Assembly (NCBI GenBank): GCA_016235805.1
Contig: JACRIY010000083.1
Location: forward strand, 1-64,000
Source of the DNA: Rhodocyclales bacterium
Lineage (GTDB): Bacteria > Pseudomonadota > Gammaproteobacteria > Burkholderiales > Rhodocyclaceae
Direction: 5' to 3'
DNA: 64,000 nt
This document shows, in pieces, positions 27,467 to 39,533 of the stretch (position 1 is the stretch's first letter; every line of letters starts with the position of its first letter). Both the position numbers and the translations under genes were made by a program. Under the pieces are notes generated by a model that saw nothing but the letters and a program-made list of their open reading frames with translations, did no database searches and was not told the origin of the DNA.

Positions 27467-28954
27467 TCAGGCCGCCTTCAGCAGCGGGTCCTTGAGCAGG
27501 GACTTGGCGGGCTTTTCCTGCCAGGGCGGCTGCATCATGTTCCAGCAGGGATTGTTCAGCGTCAGGTCCATGTCCTTGGCGAACACGGCGAAGCCGTCGC
27601 AGCCGTGGTAGGGGCCGGAGTAATCCCAGGAGTGCAGCTGGCGGAAGGGCACACCCATCTTGTGGAAGACGTATTTTTCCTTGATGCCGGAACCGATCAG
27701 GTCGGGCTTCATGGCCTTGACGAATTCCTCGAACTCGTAGCCGGTGACGTCGTCGTAGATCAGGGTGGCGTCACCCATCTCCTTGATGGTGCGGTCGTAG
27801 TCGTCGTTGTGGGCGAACTCGTAACCGGCGCCGACCACTTCCATGCCGAGATCCTCGTAGGCACCCACCACGTGGCGCGGACGCAGGCCGCCGACGTAGA
27901 GCATGACCTTCTTGCCCTGCAGGCGCGGCTTGTACTTGGCGATGACGGCTTCCATCATCGGCGTGTACTTGGCGATCACGCGCTCCGCGCCTTCCTTGAT
28001 CGAGTCGTCGAAATAGGAGGCGATCTTGCGCAGCGATTCCTTGATCTTGGTCGGACCGAAGAAGTTGTACTCGAGCCATGGTATGCCGTACTTCTCTTCC
28101 ATGTGCCGGCTGATGTAGTTCATCGAGCGGTAGCAGTGCAGCAGGTTGAGCTTGACGAAGGGCGTGTTCTCCATCTCCGCCAGCGTGCCATCGCCGGACC
28201 ACTGGGCGACCACGCGCAGGCCCATCTCTTCGAGCAGGACGCGCGAGGCCCAGGCGTCGCCGCCGACGTTGTAGTCGCCGAGGATGGCTACGTCATAGGG
28301 GGTCTTCTCGAAAGCCTGGCCGTCGCGGTTGGAAATGATCCAGTCGCGCACCGAGTCGTTGGCGATGTGGTGGCCCAGCGACTGCGAAACGCCGCGGAAG
28401 CCTTCGCAACGCACCGGCACCACGGGCTTGTTGAGTTCCTTGGCGGCCTTCTTGGCCACCGCCTCGATGTCGTCGCCGATCAGGCCGACCGGGCATTCCG
28501 ACTGGATCGAGATGCCCTTGTTGAGGGGAAACAGTCCTTCGATTTCGTTGATCAGCTTGGCCAGCTTCTTGTCGCCGCCGAAGACGATGTCCTTCTCCTG
28601 GAAATCCGAGGTGAAGTTCATCTCGCAGAAGGAGTCGATGCCGGTGGTGCCGACGTAGTAGTTGCGGCGGCCGGCGCGGGAATACTGGCCGCAGCCGATG
28701 GGGCCGTGGGAGATCGAGATGACGTCCTTGATCGGGCCCCAGACGACGCCCTTGGAGCCGGCGTAGGCGCAGCCGCGCATGGTCATCACGCCGGGCAGCG
28801 ACTTGCGGTTGGAGGTGATGCACTTCTTCGACGACTCGAGTTCCTTGTCGTTGATCATGAGGTGCTTGGCGCGGTCCTTCTTCGCCTTTTCGGGATATAC
28901 CTCGAGCACTTCCTGGATCAGTGCTTCGGTTTCTTCGCGGGTAAGCGCAGCCAT
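27467..28954 (-). CDS. nifD: nitrogenase molybdenum-iron protein alpha chain
   Basis: The protein has 495 aa. The FeMo-co ligand Cys is in [18 protein letters not shown] and the His in [20 protein letters not shown]-cluster cysteines are in [22 protein letters not shown] and [11 protein letters not shown]. It is the Mo type: no vnfG or anfG gene is present. The start [15 protein letters not shown] has AAGGAG upstream. Confidence 0.98.
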   Translation of the reverse strand: MAALTREETEALIQEVLEVYPEKAKKDRAKHLMINDKELESSKKCITSNRKSLPGVMTMRGCAYAGSKGVVWGPIKDVISISHGPIGCGQYSRAGRRNYYVGTTGIDSFCEMNFTSDFQEKDIVFGGDKKLAKLINEIEGLFPLNKGISIQSECPVGLIGDDIEAVAKKAAKELNKPVVPVRCEGFRGVSQSLGHHIANDSVRDWIISNRDGQAFEKTPYDVAILGDYNVGGDAWASRVLLEEMGLRVVAQWSGDGTLAEMENTPFVKLNLLHCYRSMNYISRHMEEKYGIPWLEYNFFGPTKIKESLRKIASYFDDSIKEGAERVIAKYTPMMEAVIAKYKPRLQGKKVMLYVGGLRPRHVVGAYEDLGMEVVGAGYEFAHNDDYDRTIKEMGDATLIYDDVTGYEFEEFVKAMKPDLIGSGIKEKYVFHKMGVPFRQLHSWDYSGPYHGCDGFAVFAKDMDLTLNNPCWNMMQPPWQEKPAKSLLKDPLLKAA

Positions 28955-29028
28955 TCTGTTTCTCCTTGCGGACGCCGGCAGCTATCTGTGCACGGCGCCC
29001 AAACTAGGTTGATGGGATACGGTGGAGC

Positions 29029-30956
<1,928 letters not shown>

Positions 30957-31026
30957 TCGGGTCTCGGACGCCGGATCGCCGGCGACCGAAGGAAGTCCCT
31001 GCGGGACGCCGACTTTTGGGCGCCGT

Positions 31027-32034
31027 TCAGGCGGCGGCCTTGCGCAACGGGCGGTTGATCGCGCCGCGCGGCTCCTCGCCGGCCAGCGCCTGCAGGATGT
31101 TGGTCGCCGCTTCCATCTCGATCGCCAGCCGCACCGATTCGACCGCCGAGCCGATATGGGGCGTAAACAGCGTGCGTTCCGTATCGGCCAACAGGCGGGC
31201 GGAAATCGCGGTCGGACGGTCGGAACGCGCCCATTCCTCGAGTTCGAACACGTCGGCCGCGTAGCCGGCCAGTTTGCCCGACTCCAGGGCGTCGGCCACC
31301 GCCGCCTCGTCGACCACCGATCCGCGGCAGGCATTGACGAGAAAGGCGCCGTCCTTCATGGCGGCGAGCGCCGGCGCGTCGATCAGGTGCAGGGTCTGCG
31401 GGCCATAGGGCACCATGGGCAGCACATAGTCGCTGTTCGCCAGCAGTTGCGGCAGATCCACGCGGCGCAGCCCGAGGCGGGCTTCCATTGCACTGTCCAG
31501 GGGCCGCGGATCCGCGTAAAGCAACTCCAGTTCATAGCCCTGCAGCCGGGCGGCGATGGCGCGTCCGACCGCGCCCATGCCGATGATGCCCAGGGTCTTC
31601 CCGGTAAGGCCGGCGCCATACAGCACAGGCCGCCAGCCGTCGAAGGGTTCGCCGCGGACCAGCCGGTCGCCGGCCAGTATCTTGCGCGTGAGCCCGATCA
31701 GCAGGCCGATCGTCAGCTCGGCGGTAGGGATCGTCAGCAGGTCCGGCACATTGGTGAGCCAGACGCCACGGCGGGTGCAGGCCTCGACGTCGTAGTTGTC
31801 GTAACCCTTGAGCGCGCAGCCGATGACCTGCAGGCGCGGGCAGGCGGCGAGAAAGGCATCGTCGATGCGATCGGTCATGAAGGTCATCACGGCATCGGCA
31901 TCGCCGCAGCGGGCCATGATCACTTCGCGCGGCAGGCGCTGCCGCGTCGGATTGGTAACGACTTCGCAATGCTCGCGCAACATCTCGACGATTTCCGGGA
32001 ACACGGCGCTGGTGATGACGACCTTGGGTTTCAT
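31027..32034 (-). CDS. ptxD: phosphite dehydrogenase (NAD-dependent)
   Basis: Oxidises phosphite to phosphate with NAD+. It is 335 aa in the D-2-hydroxyacid dehydrogenase fold. The residues that mark PtxD are present: Lys in GCALKGYDN, Arg in [11 protein letters not shown], Glu in [11 protein letters not shown] and His in TPHIGSAV. The nucleotide motif is GIIGMGAVG, and an acidic residue (YADPRPLD) favours NAD. It is last of ptxABCD, 8 bases behind ptxC. Similarity to the Pseudomonas PtxD runs the full length as far as I can recall it. Confidence 0.93.
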   Translation of the reverse strand: MKPKVVITSAVFPEIVEMLREHCEVVTNPTRQRLPREVIMARCGDADAVMTFMTDRIDDAFLAACPRLQVIGCALKGYDNYDVEACTRRGVWLTNVPDLLTIPTAELTIGLLIGLTRKILAGDRLVRGEPFDGWRPVLYGAGLTGKTLGIIGMGAVGRAIAARLQGYELELLYADPRPLDSAMEARLGLRRVDLPQLLANSDYVLPMVPYGPQTLHLIDAPALAAMKDGAFLVNACRGSVVDEAAVADALESGKLAGYAADVFELEEWARSDRPTAISARLLADTERTLFTPHIGSAVESVRLAIEMEAATNILQALAGEEPRGAINRPLRKAAA

Positions 32035-32042
32035 GGCTTTCC

Positions 32043-32849
32043 TTATTTGAAGCGTTTCCTGAGATAGGCGCTGAAGGCATCGACCAGGGTCACCATGACC
32101 AGGATCACCAGCAGGATGGCGAACACTTCCTGGTACTGCATGATGCGCAGCGAGCCCATCAGTTCGAAGCCGATGCCCCCGGCGCCGACCATGCCCATCA
32201 CGGTGGAGGCGCGGAAGTTGTATTCCCAGCGATACACCGAGATGTCGGCCATCTGCGGCAGCACCTGGGGCAGCACGCCATGCAGCAATACCTGCAGCGG
32301 CACCGCGCCCGCCGCTCGCGCGGCCTCGATCGGCGCGTCGTCGGCATGCTCGATCGCCTCGGAAAAGAACTTGCCGACCATGCCCACCGAATGCAGTCCC
32401 AGCGCCAGCACGCCGGGCAGCGCGCCGAAGCCCACCGCGGCGACGAAGATGATGCCGAGGATCAGTTCGGGGATCGCGCGCAGGGCGTTGAGGATGGCCC
32501 GGGCAGCCTGCTGCACGACCGGATGCGGCGCGGTGTTGCGTGCCGCGAGGAAGGCCAGCGGCAGCGAAAGCACGACGGCCAGCGCGGTGCCGGCGACGCT
32601 CATGGCCAGCGTATCCAGCAGCGGCGCCATCCAGCTGCGGGCGTTGGCGAAGTCGGGCGGCAGCATCTCCCCCAGCAGGCGCACGATGCTCGGGCCGCCT
32701 TCGGCCAGGCGTTCCGCGTCGAACAGGCCCGTGTATCCCATGCAGGCAAGGACGATCGCGGTGACGGCGAGCAGGCGCAGGGCGCTCCGGTTCCAGGCGT
32801 GCCGGCACTGGTCGAGCATCCGCTCGCGATCGAGGATGTGCGTGCTCAT
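32043..32849 (-). CDS. ptxC: phosphite/phosphonate ABC transporter permease
   Basis: The protein has 268 aa and is PhnE-type. It has an N-terminal hydrophobic helix ([20 protein letters not shown]), then about five more. The conserved cytoplasmic loop [37 protein letters not shown] is the family EAA-like motif. It forms the membrane channel for the PtxB-bound ligand. Confidence 0.92.
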   Translation of the reverse strand: MSTHILDRERMLDQCRHAWNRSALRLLAVTAIVLACMGYTGLFDAERLAEGGPSIVRLLGEMLPPDFANARSWMAPLLDTLAMSVAGTALAVVLSLPLAFLAARNTAPHPVVQQAARAILNALRAIPELILGIIFVAAVGFGALPGVLALGLHSVGMVGKFFSEAIEHADDAPIEAARAAGAVPLQVLLHGVLPQVLPQMADISVYRWEYNFRASTVMGMVGAGGIGFELMGSLRIMQYQEVFAILLVILVMVTLVDAFSAYLRKRFK

Positions 32850-32858
32850 TGCGGACGC

Positions 32859-33716
<858 letters not shown>

Positions 33717-34526
33717 TCAGTCCTCGATGTAGGCCAGGTCAAGCGATGGATGCGTATGCGGAAGGGAGCCGCCGTTCGATTCGGCAGTGGCGGTGGCGCC
33801 CTGGTCGTAGATCGATGCCAGCAGTTCGGTGCCGAGCCCGGCCGGCGAGCCGTCGTAGACCACCCGGCCGCGCGCCAGCCCGATCACCCGATCGGCATAC
33901 TCGCGGGCGAGATCAACCTGGTGCAGGCTGACCACGGTGGTGATGCCGTCCTCGCGGCAGATCGACTTGAAGCGCGAAAGCACCTTGCGCGAGCTGCTTG
34001 GGTCGAGGCTGGCCACCGGTTCGTCGGCCAGCATCAGACGGGGCTGTTGTGCCAGCGCGCGCGCGATGCCGACACGCTGCTGCTGGCCGCCGCTGAGCCG
34101 GTCCACCCGGTCCAGCGCACGTTGCAGGAGGCCGACACGGTCCAGGCAGTCGAGCGCGATTTGTTGCTCGGCGCGGGGCAGGGGAAACAGGCTGCGCCAG
34201 GTCGAGTGGTAACCGATGCGTCCCAGCAGCACGTTGGCCAGCGCGGTGTGGCGACTGATCAACTGGTGCTGCTGGAAGACCATGCCGGTCTGCCGCCGAT
34301 GGGCCAGCAAGGCCGGGCCCGCGGTGACCGGTCCGAGTCCGTCGACGTGGACTTCGCCGGTGGTCGGCGGGTTGAGCAGGTTCAGGCAGCGCAGCAGCGT
34401 CGATTTTCCGGCGCCGGAAGCGCCGAGCAGCACATTGAACTCGCCCCGCCGAAACTGCAGCGAGGTCGGCTGGAGGGCGACCAGGTCGCCGCGATAGCGG
34501 ACGGAAACGTCTTTCAACTGGATCAT
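33717..34526 (-). CDS. ptxA: phosphite ABC transporter ATP-binding protein
   Basis: The protein has 269 aa, PhnC-type. Walker A is GASGAGKST, the signature LSGGQQQR, Walker B LMLADEPVASLD and the switch His is in VSLHQVDLA. It starts the operon ptxA-ptxB-ptxC-ptxD, separated by 3-9 bases throughout. No ptxE regulator lies next to it. Confidence 0.92.
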   Translation of the reverse strand: MIQLKDVSVRYRGDLVALQPTSLQFRRGEFNVLLGASGAGKSTLLRCLNLLNPPTTGEVHVDGLGPVTAGPALLAHRRQTGMVFQQHQLISRHTALANVLLGRIGYHSTWRSLFPLPRAEQQIALDCLDRVGLLQRALDRVDRLSGGQQQRVGIARALAQQPRLMLADEPVASLDPSSSRKVLSRFKSICREDGITTVVSLHQVDLAREYADRVIGLARGRVVYDGSPAGLGTELLASIYDQGATATAESNGGSLPHTHPSLDLAYIED

Positions 34527-34610
34527 CGGTGTCTTCTTCGTTGCCGCGGTCGCCCCATGGATCGGGTGACCGGTGGGAATACTTTGCAGGCATCAAGCGG
34601 CAGGCGGATG

Positions 34611-34630
34611 CTGACGGACGAACTTGACAG
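34611..34630 (-). promoter_or_regulatory. weak Pho-box-like sequence upstream of ptxA
   Basis: On the minus strand CTGTCAAGTTCGTCCGTCAG has two CTGTCA-like halves, the second imperfect. It is about 85 bases upstream of ptxA. PhoB control of ptx genes is reasonable biology, but the match is poor. Confidence 0.25.
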
Positions 34631-34680
34631 GGGGATTGCGGGATCATTGCATTTGCGTTGCGCTGCCGCCGCGCGGGGCC

Positions 34681-34696
34681 TGTAGCAAACCCGACA
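34681..34696. promoter_or_regulatory. NifA activator site of the SIR2-like gene
   Basis: TGTAGCAAACCCGACA is a perfect TGT-N10-ACA site. It differs by one base from the nifE/nifQ site read on the other strand. It lies about 74 bp upstream of the predicted start of transcription at 34762. Confidence 0.8.
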
Positions 34697-34735
34697 ATTT
34701 GCGGTCCCACCCTTGCCGGACAAGGCTTGGTGGGC

Positions 34736-34750
34736 GGGTGCGCTTCTTGC
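34736..34750 (+). promoter_or_regulatory. sigma-54 (-24/-12) promoter of the SIR2-like gene
   Basis: GGGTGCGCTTCTTGC has GG and GC at exact spacing and a full TTGC at -12. Transcription would start near 34762 with a 24-base leader that contains the AGGAGC ribosome site. Confidence 0.6.
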
Positions 34751-34785
34751 ACGAAGGACCGTATCCCCTTAGGAGCACCCAAAAA

Positions 34786-35640
34786 ATGATACCCAGCGAA
34801 CTACTCGACCAATGGCAGGCCGGCCTCGCCGACGGCAGCATCGTTCCCTACCTCGGGCCCGGCGTGCTCGCCGACGTCAGTTCCACGGCCGATGGCAGGC
34901 CCATGCCGGCGACCGGCGAGCAACTGATCCTGGCCATGAACAACGGCAAGCCGATGGCGCCCAAGCTGATGTACGAATTTCCGCGCGCGGCCATGAACAT
35001 CGAACTCAAGCGCGGCCGCAGTGCCGTCACCCGCTTCCTCGACGCTACCTACGCCTCGCGGCAATGGACGCGTGCCGCCCTGCACGACTGGCTCGCCGAG
35101 ATCGCGCCGCCCTACGTGATCGACATCAACCGCGACACGCAATTGCAGGACAGCTACGCGCATGTGCCGCACCTGCTGGTGCTGGGCTGCGCCCGCATCG
35201 GCGGCACCGACTGGCGCTTCAAACTCTTCGCCCACGACGGCGACAGCTATGCGGCGATCGCTCCGGAGCAGGCCGATCCCGGCCTGCCGGTGCTGTTCAA
35301 GCCGATGGGATCGCCGCTGCCGCAATCGAGCTATATCGCCTCGGACGCCGACTATGTCGATTACATCACCGAGCTGATGGGCGGCTTCGCCGTGCCGCCC
35401 TTCCTCAAGCCGCGCCGCCTGGGCAAGCGCTACCTGCTGCTGGGCATGCGCCTGGACCGCGATTCGGAGCGCATGGTCTTCTCCGACCTCATCTACGGCG
35501 CCGCCAGCCCCGCCGGCTGGGCGCTGATCGCCGAGCCGACCGAAAAGGAAAAGCGCTTTTGCGCCCGCATGGGCATCGAGATCGTCGCGGCCAACGTGGC
35601 CGACTTGCTGCAGGAGTGGGCTGCGGAACTGACTGCCTGA
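34786..35640 (+). CDS. SIR2-like NAD-binding-domain protein of the nif regulon
   Basis: The protein has 284 aa. SIIVPYLGPGVL-type sequence near residue 20 (GSIVPYLGPGVLADVSS) matches the glycine-rich NAD pocket of SIR2_2-like proteins, and YVIDINRDTQLQDSYAHVPHLLVLGCARIGG and FKLFAHDGDSYAAI follow. No signal peptide or membrane segment. The ATG follows AGGAGC. Whether it is a deacylase, an NADase or inactive cannot be read. A NifA site and a sigma-54 promoter directly upstream make it a likely nif regulon member; with draT and draG it is the third predicted NAD/ADP-ribose protein here. Confidence 0.8.
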   Translation: MIPSELLDQWQAGLADGSIVPYLGPGVLADVSSTADGRPMPATGEQLILAMNNGKPMAPKLMYEFPRAAMNIELKRGRSAVTRFLDATYASRQWTRAALHDWLAEIAPPYVIDINRDTQLQDSYAHVPHLLVLGCARIGGTDWRFKLFAHDGDSYAAIAPEQADPGLPVLFKPMGSPLPQSSYIASDADYVDYITELMGGFAVPPFLKPRRLGKRYLLLGMRLDRDSERMVFSDLIYGAASPAGWALIAEPTEKEKRFCARMGIEIVAANVADLLQEWAAELTA

Positions 35641-35915
35641 CGCCTGCGCCCTCGCGAGCAGGAAGCGCTGAAAGAGTCAGGTGGAATTGTTGCTGTAAGC
35701 ATGCTCCACAGACTCGGCTGTATGTGGCCGTGACGCTTCGCGCTGGTCCAGTCGGGCATCACGCCATTCGTCGATTGCATCGGTTTCTCCGGCATGCATG
35801 ACTATGCAGGGCTATCTGCATTCTGGTGAAGTACCGGCGAGACACTACGGCTTTGCCTCCTGATCGCCGTCCCGCCAGCGCCGACTTCCGACTGTTGCCA
35901 CTAAGCAATGACGTA
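35641..35915. other. intergenic region between the SIR2-like gene and brnT
   Basis: No gene seen. It contains a copy of the 25-bp element at 35865-35889. Otherwise nothing recognised. Confidence 0.4.
35865..35889 (-). repeat. dispersed 25-bp element, copy 5
   Basis: On the minus strand GGAAGTCGGCGCTGG then CGGGACGGCG. Intergenic, upstream of brnT. Confidence 0.75.
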
Positions 35916-35951
35916 GTAACAATAATTCTTGACTTCCAGAATTGTTGTTAC
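35916..35951. promoter_or_regulatory. operator/promoter of brnTA
   Basis: Inverted repeat GTAACAATAATTC (35916-35928) and GAATTGTTGTTAC (35939-35951), matching at 12 of 13 positions around a 10-base centre. A -35-like TTGACT (35929-35934) lies in the centre, with CACAAT 17 bases on. This layout fits binding by the BrnTA complex to repress its own operon. The segment is strikingly AT-rich against the surroundings. Confidence 0.6.
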
Positions 35952-35964
35952 CACAATAAAGCCA

Positions 35965-36267
35965 ATGAGTACGCAGATTCTCTGGGACGAAGCCAAGCGG
36001 CAGGCCAATCTCGACAAGCATGGACTGGATTTCGTCGATGCGACCATGGTGCTGGAGAGTCCCTATCGTCTGGACGTGGGCAGCGTGCGAGGCGGCGAAG
36101 CGCGAATGCAATCCTTCGCCTATGTGTTTGATGTGCTGGCGGTACTGACGGTAGTGCATGTGGCGCGCGATGATGCGCTGCGAATCGTCAGTTTCCGGCC
36201 GGCGAGTGACGAGGAAAGGAGTGCCTACCATGGCTGGCTCGAAGAGGACTTCAACGGCGAAAAATGA
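35965..36267 (+). CDS. brnT: BrnT-family ribonuclease toxin
   Basis: The protein has 100 aa in the RelE-like BrnT fold: ILWDEAKRQANLDKHGLDFVDATMVLE is the family signature, and VVHVARDDALRIVSFRPASDEERSAY follows. BrnT cleaves RNA and is neutralised by BrnA. The ATG at 35965 lies just behind the operator; a longer reading from 35929 would begin inside it. It overlaps brnA by 38 bases. Confidence 0.9.
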   Translation: MSTQILWDEAKRQANLDKHGLDFVDATMVLESPYRLDVGSVRGGEARMQSFAYVFDVLAVLTVVHVARDDALRIVSFRPASDEERSAYHGWLEEDFNGEK

Positions 36268-36565
36268 AACGCCCGCCCGCAAGCGCGGCGCGAGCCTGAC
36301 TGATATGGCGAAGCTGCGCGCCGCGACTCCGTATGTCTGGGATGGCAAGAACGAGGACGAGCGACCGCTGACGCGGGAAGAAATGCAGGCTGGCATCGAG
36401 GCTTACCGCAAGCAACGCGGCCGCCCGGCCGGAAGCGACAAGGAGTCGACCACGATCCGCTTCGACCGGGATGTCTTGGCCGCATTCCGTGCCGCCGGCC
36501 CTGGCTGGCAGACGCGCATGAACGCGGCGCTGCGCGACTGGTTGAAGAATCATTCGCCGGCGTAG
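36230..36565 (+). CDS. brnA: BrnA-family antitoxin
   Basis: The protein has 111 aa. A basic N terminus is followed by RPLTREEMQAGIEAYRKQRGRPAGSDKESTTIRFDRDVLAAFRAAGPGWQTRMNAALRDWL, the C-terminal ribbon-helix-helix of BrnA. The ATG at 36230 has AAGGAG 7 bases upstream, inside brnT. It binds BrnT and represses the operon. Confidence 0.9.
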   Translation: MAGSKRTSTAKNETPARKRGASLTDMAKLRAATPYVWDGKNEDERPLTREEMQAGIEAYRKQRGRPAGSDKESTTIRFDRDVLAAFRAAGPGWQTRMNAALRDWLKNHSPA

Positions 36566-36604
36566 GCCGGCGCCAGTCAATTGCGTACCGGTTTGTCCGC
36601 GCAA

Positions 36605-36629
36605 CGCCGTTCGACCAGCGCCGACTCCT
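36605..36629 (-). repeat. dispersed 25-bp element, copy 6
   Basis: On the minus strand AGGAGTCGGCGCTGG then TCGAACGGCG. Intergenic, between brnA and the unknown gene at 36729. Confidence 0.72.
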
Positions 36630-36728
36630 GGAGTTTTCATGCTGACGACGCTGCCCGCGACTGCCGGAGTCCCGGCCGCCGCCCCAAGACGACAAGGGGT
36701 TTGCAGTAACCGGAGATTAAGCGCCAAA

Positions 36729-37685
36729 ATGCGCCACCTCCCCGATACCCGCCAACCCATGGACCAGGAAATCCCCAACGGAACACTGCGCGTCATCGAC
36801 GGGCGCGAGCGCAGCTATACCGACGGCTACTGGATCAAGACCTATCCGGTACCGGACGACACGCTGCAGGGAAAGCGGCGCCTGATCGAGGCGCTGACGC
36901 GGCGCCTGTTCAACCATACCGAGCACGGCCTCGACATCCCCGGCCACCGCCTCGCCGAGGCCCGGCAGGCCTATCAGGACGAGAGCGATCCCGGCAAGAA
37001 ACGGGTCAAGGGCGCCATGTATGCCGGCGCCATGTTCAACCGCGCCACCGACATCTTTACCCGGCTGGTGGAGCTGCAGGCCGCCGGCGTGGAGATTTCC
37101 ACCAGCAACGACCTGATGCGCGAATGCGGGCGCTGCCTGCAGGAGGCCCTCTCGCTGTGTTCGCTGGTGCTCCATCGCAGCGGCGAGGAAGGCATCGACG
37201 AGCTGTGGGGCGAAACCTTCCGCGCCTTCTCGTCGCCGTTGCCCGACTTCTACGCGATCCGCTACGTCAAGATGGCGCAGGCCATGCGCGACATCGATAC
37301 CATCGCCGACACCATGGCCCGCAGCTTCGCCACGCCGATGTTTCCCGGCATCGAGCCGACCATCCGCGACTTCGCCCGCGCCGCCCGCAACAAGGTGGAG
37401 ACCCTGCGCACCGACCGCGACATCTTCGACATCTGGGCCGAGATGGTCACCGCCGGCGAGCGCCTCGCAAGCTTCCGCCCCGTCCTGGAAAATCCCGACA
37501 GCGTGCACGAGCAGCGCGTCGCGTCCTTCGGCAACCAGCTCATCTGCAACGGCCGCGACCTGATCTTCCACATCACGCGCGCCCGCGTCTCAATGCCGAA
37601 GAGCACCCGCGAATTCGTCGAGCGCTGCGAAACCTACGCCGCCACCGGAATCGTCACCACGGTGCCGATCCCGCTGCCCCGATGA
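36729..37685 (+). CDS. unknown soluble helical protein paired with bacteriohemerythrin
   Basis: The protein has 318 aa from the ATG at 36729; a second ATG at 36759 is possible and neither has a good ribosome site. Predicted mostly helical: RRLIEALTRRLFNHTEHGLDIPGHRLAEARQAYQDE, MYAGAMFNRATDIFTRLVELQAAG, YAIRYVKMAQAMRDIDTIADTMARSF. No signal peptide, cluster motif or known domain recognised. It is 16 bases ahead of the bacteriohemerythrin gene, so the two form an operon. An oxygen-related or nif-support role is inference from neighbours. Confidence 0.7.
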   Translation: MRHLPDTRQPMDQEIPNGTLRVIDGRERSYTDGYWIKTYPVPDDTLQGKRRLIEALTRRLFNHTEHGLDIPGHRLAEARQAYQDESDPGKKRVKGAMYAGAMFNRATDIFTRLVELQAAGVEISTSNDLMRECGRCLQEALSLCSLVLHRSGEEGIDELWGETFRAFSSPLPDFYAIRYVKMAQAMRDIDTIADTMARSFATPMFPGIEPTIRDFARAARNKVETLRTDRDIFDIWAEMVTAGERLASFRPVLENPDSVHEQRVASFGNQLICNGRDLIFHITRARVSMPKSTREFVERCETYAATGIVTTVPIPLPR

Positions 37686-37701
37686 CAACAGGAGAAAGAA
37701 A

Positions 37702-38118
37702 GTGACACATCCCCGGGCCAACTGGTCGCCTGCCATCGTCACCGGCCTGCCCGCCATCGACAGCCAGCACAAGGCGCTGTTCGACATGGCCGCATCCTTC
37801 CGCGGCGAAGGTGACCAGATTCGCGTCATGAAATCCCTGACCATGCTCAGCGAATACGCCAACACGCACCTGCGCGACGAAGAGGCCATGCTGGCCGCCA
37901 TCGCCTACCCCAAGCTGCCCGAGCACCGCCTGCTGCACCAGGAGTTCCGCCGCATGCTGCGCGAGCTGCTCGATGCCTCGCGCAGGCTGACGCTGGACGA
38001 GATCGCCGACCGCATCGAAGACCTGATCAACGGCTGGTTCTACCAGCACATCCTGACGGTCGATGCCGAGTATGTCGAGGCGGTGAAAGCCTCCCAGCCG
38101 CCGCCCGCGGCGGGATAG
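37702..38118 (+). CDS. bacteriohemerythrin
   Basis: The protein has 138 aa and starts with GTG behind GGAGAAAGAAA. The di-iron ligands are visible: HKALFDMA, HLRDEEAML, HRLLHQEFRRML and HILTVDAEYVE. It binds O2 reversibly; such proteins carry or sense oxygen in microaerobic bacteria. Beside a nif cluster it may buffer oxygen for nitrogenase; that is inference. Confidence 0.9.
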   Translation: MTHPRANWSPAIVTGLPAIDSQHKALFDMAASFRGEGDQIRVMKSLTMLSEYANTHLRDEEAMLAAIAYPKLPEHRLLHQEFRRMLRELLDASRRLTLDEIADRIEDLINGWFYQHILTVDAEYVEAVKASQPPPAAG

Positions 38119-38508
38119 GACCCGGGCCGCCGGCGGCAGGGATCGGGGAGGGCTGCTCTTCGGCCTGAGCGGCGATGGATGCCTGTTCGTCCTATGTCTC
38201 AGCGCGGCCATCTGCCGCCGTTCGATGATTCCGGAAAGCGGCCATTCGAACGGCTGCTATACCCCAGGGACCTGCCGGAACCTCAATTCGAACAACTCGA
38301 CCTGAACAGTCAGTCGATCGCTTCGAAGCCAACGACAAGAATGCTTCGATAAGCGGGCAAGGAGAAGTCAGCCAGAGGTACTTGCTGACTACTGTGTCAG
38401 TGACCAATTCGCAAGCCACGGTAGCACTTGATACCTGAGCCCATATTAGTGAGGTGGCAGCATGGCTGGGCGGTGGCGCAATGTAGTTCGCCCGCGCTCA
38501 TCCAAGGC
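38119..38508. other. intergenic region, no gene seen
   Basis: 390 bases between two convergent genes. Only short open frames are present, none with a ribosome site or recognisable protein. Base composition drops toward the right, where the atypical catabolic segment begins. It may be the boundary of a transferred segment. Confidence 0.35.
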
Positions 38509-39333
38509 TCAAGCGGATCTATCAATCCCGACAACTATGGAAAATAGCTCGTTCCGGAAATGAATCCCCAAACGATCAAATGCGCGAGCGCGGTAGGTCT
38601 TTACCGACGGTACTGATAGGCCCAAATCAAGTGCAATTCCATCATAGGTCCAACCCCGGCATAGGCGCTCGCATACGTCGAGTTCGCGCGCGGTAAGTGC
38701 CGGGCATCTTTTCAGCAGTGCGAGTCGCGGGTTTGATGCCGGATTCTGCGAAACGCGCTTGAGCTTTCCCAGCACCTGAAGATGCTTTTTGACACAGGAG
38801 AGCACCGGGCGCCCGATCGCTTGAGCCGCGTCGATTTCATGATCCCTGAATCGTCCGGTGTCATCGAAGCGGTACAAGTTGATCGCAAGCATGTCGTCAA
38901 GAGAATCCGCATTCACGACGGAAAGCCGTTCCTGGATACCGTGGCGCCGATAGATTTGGTCGCGATGCGGTGAAGGAATCTCAGCCTCGTTCCAATGCGT
39001 CATTGCCAGTGCGCCGGAAGTCGCAAGCTCCCGTGCGCGGGAAAAAGTCTCATCTCGCCGATAGAGCCCCCCGCGATACCGGCGCATGCAATCCGCTGAT
39101 ACGTCGTGCGCTGTGCGACTTGCCGAGAAAAACATTTGCGGTGGCGAATCGCCAGCAATTCGATAGACCGACATGAAATCGACCGGCAGCGCGGCGTTGA
39201 TCAGGCGGAGTGTGCAAACGGCAAACTCGCTCTCGCCGATGGCATCGGTGACGGCACACAGCACGTCGCTAAGTGAGTCACTTTTTTCGCACTGAAAACT
39301 TGCACACGGTGGCGCCAATGCCCACGTTTGCAT
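38509..39333 (-). CDS. LuxR-family transcriptional regulator
   Basis: The protein has 274 aa. The C-terminal helix-turn-helix is clear: CPALTARELDVCERLCRGWTYDGIALDLGLSVPSVKTYRARAFDRLGI. The N-terminal 190 residues have no receiver phosphorylation motif and may be a ligand-binding (GAF-like) domain. A strong AGGAGGAG ribosome site precedes the ATG. It is divergent from the solute-binding-protein operon and probably controls it. Confidence 0.88.
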   Translation of the reverse strand: MQTWALAPPCASFQCEKSDSLSDVLCAVTDAIGESEFAVCTLRLINAALPVDFMSVYRIAGDSPPQMFFSASRTAHDVSADCMRRYRGGLYRRDETFSRARELATSGALAMTHWNEAEIPSPHRDQIYRRHGIQERLSVVNADSLDDMLAINLYRFDDTGRFRDHEIDAAQAIGRPVLSCVKKHLQVLGKLKRVSQNPASNPRLALLKRCPALTARELDVCERLCRGWTYDGIALDLGLSVPSVKTYRARAFDRLGIHFRNELFSIVVGIDRSA

Positions 39334-39533
39334 GATTGTCTCCTCCTGGCCACGGTCGATCGCCGTTGGTTGAACACAAATACTACGCGGAATGCGGGCA
39401 GGAATCGAGTCGGCCGTCCGTCATCCTTTTGGACGACAGACAGCTTTTCTGTGAAGTCACACAATCCTGACATGGAGGCTGCCCGCCAGCGGTGGATCTC
39501 CTATCCGTTGCCCCAAAAATGAGAGGAGATCCC

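Noticed and set aside
36690-36704. CGACAAGGGGTTTGC as a sigma-54 promoter for the unknown/hemerythrin operon
   Set aside because: It has TTTGC at -12 and resembles the iscA promoter, but the essential GG at -24 is GA, and no NifA site is nearby.
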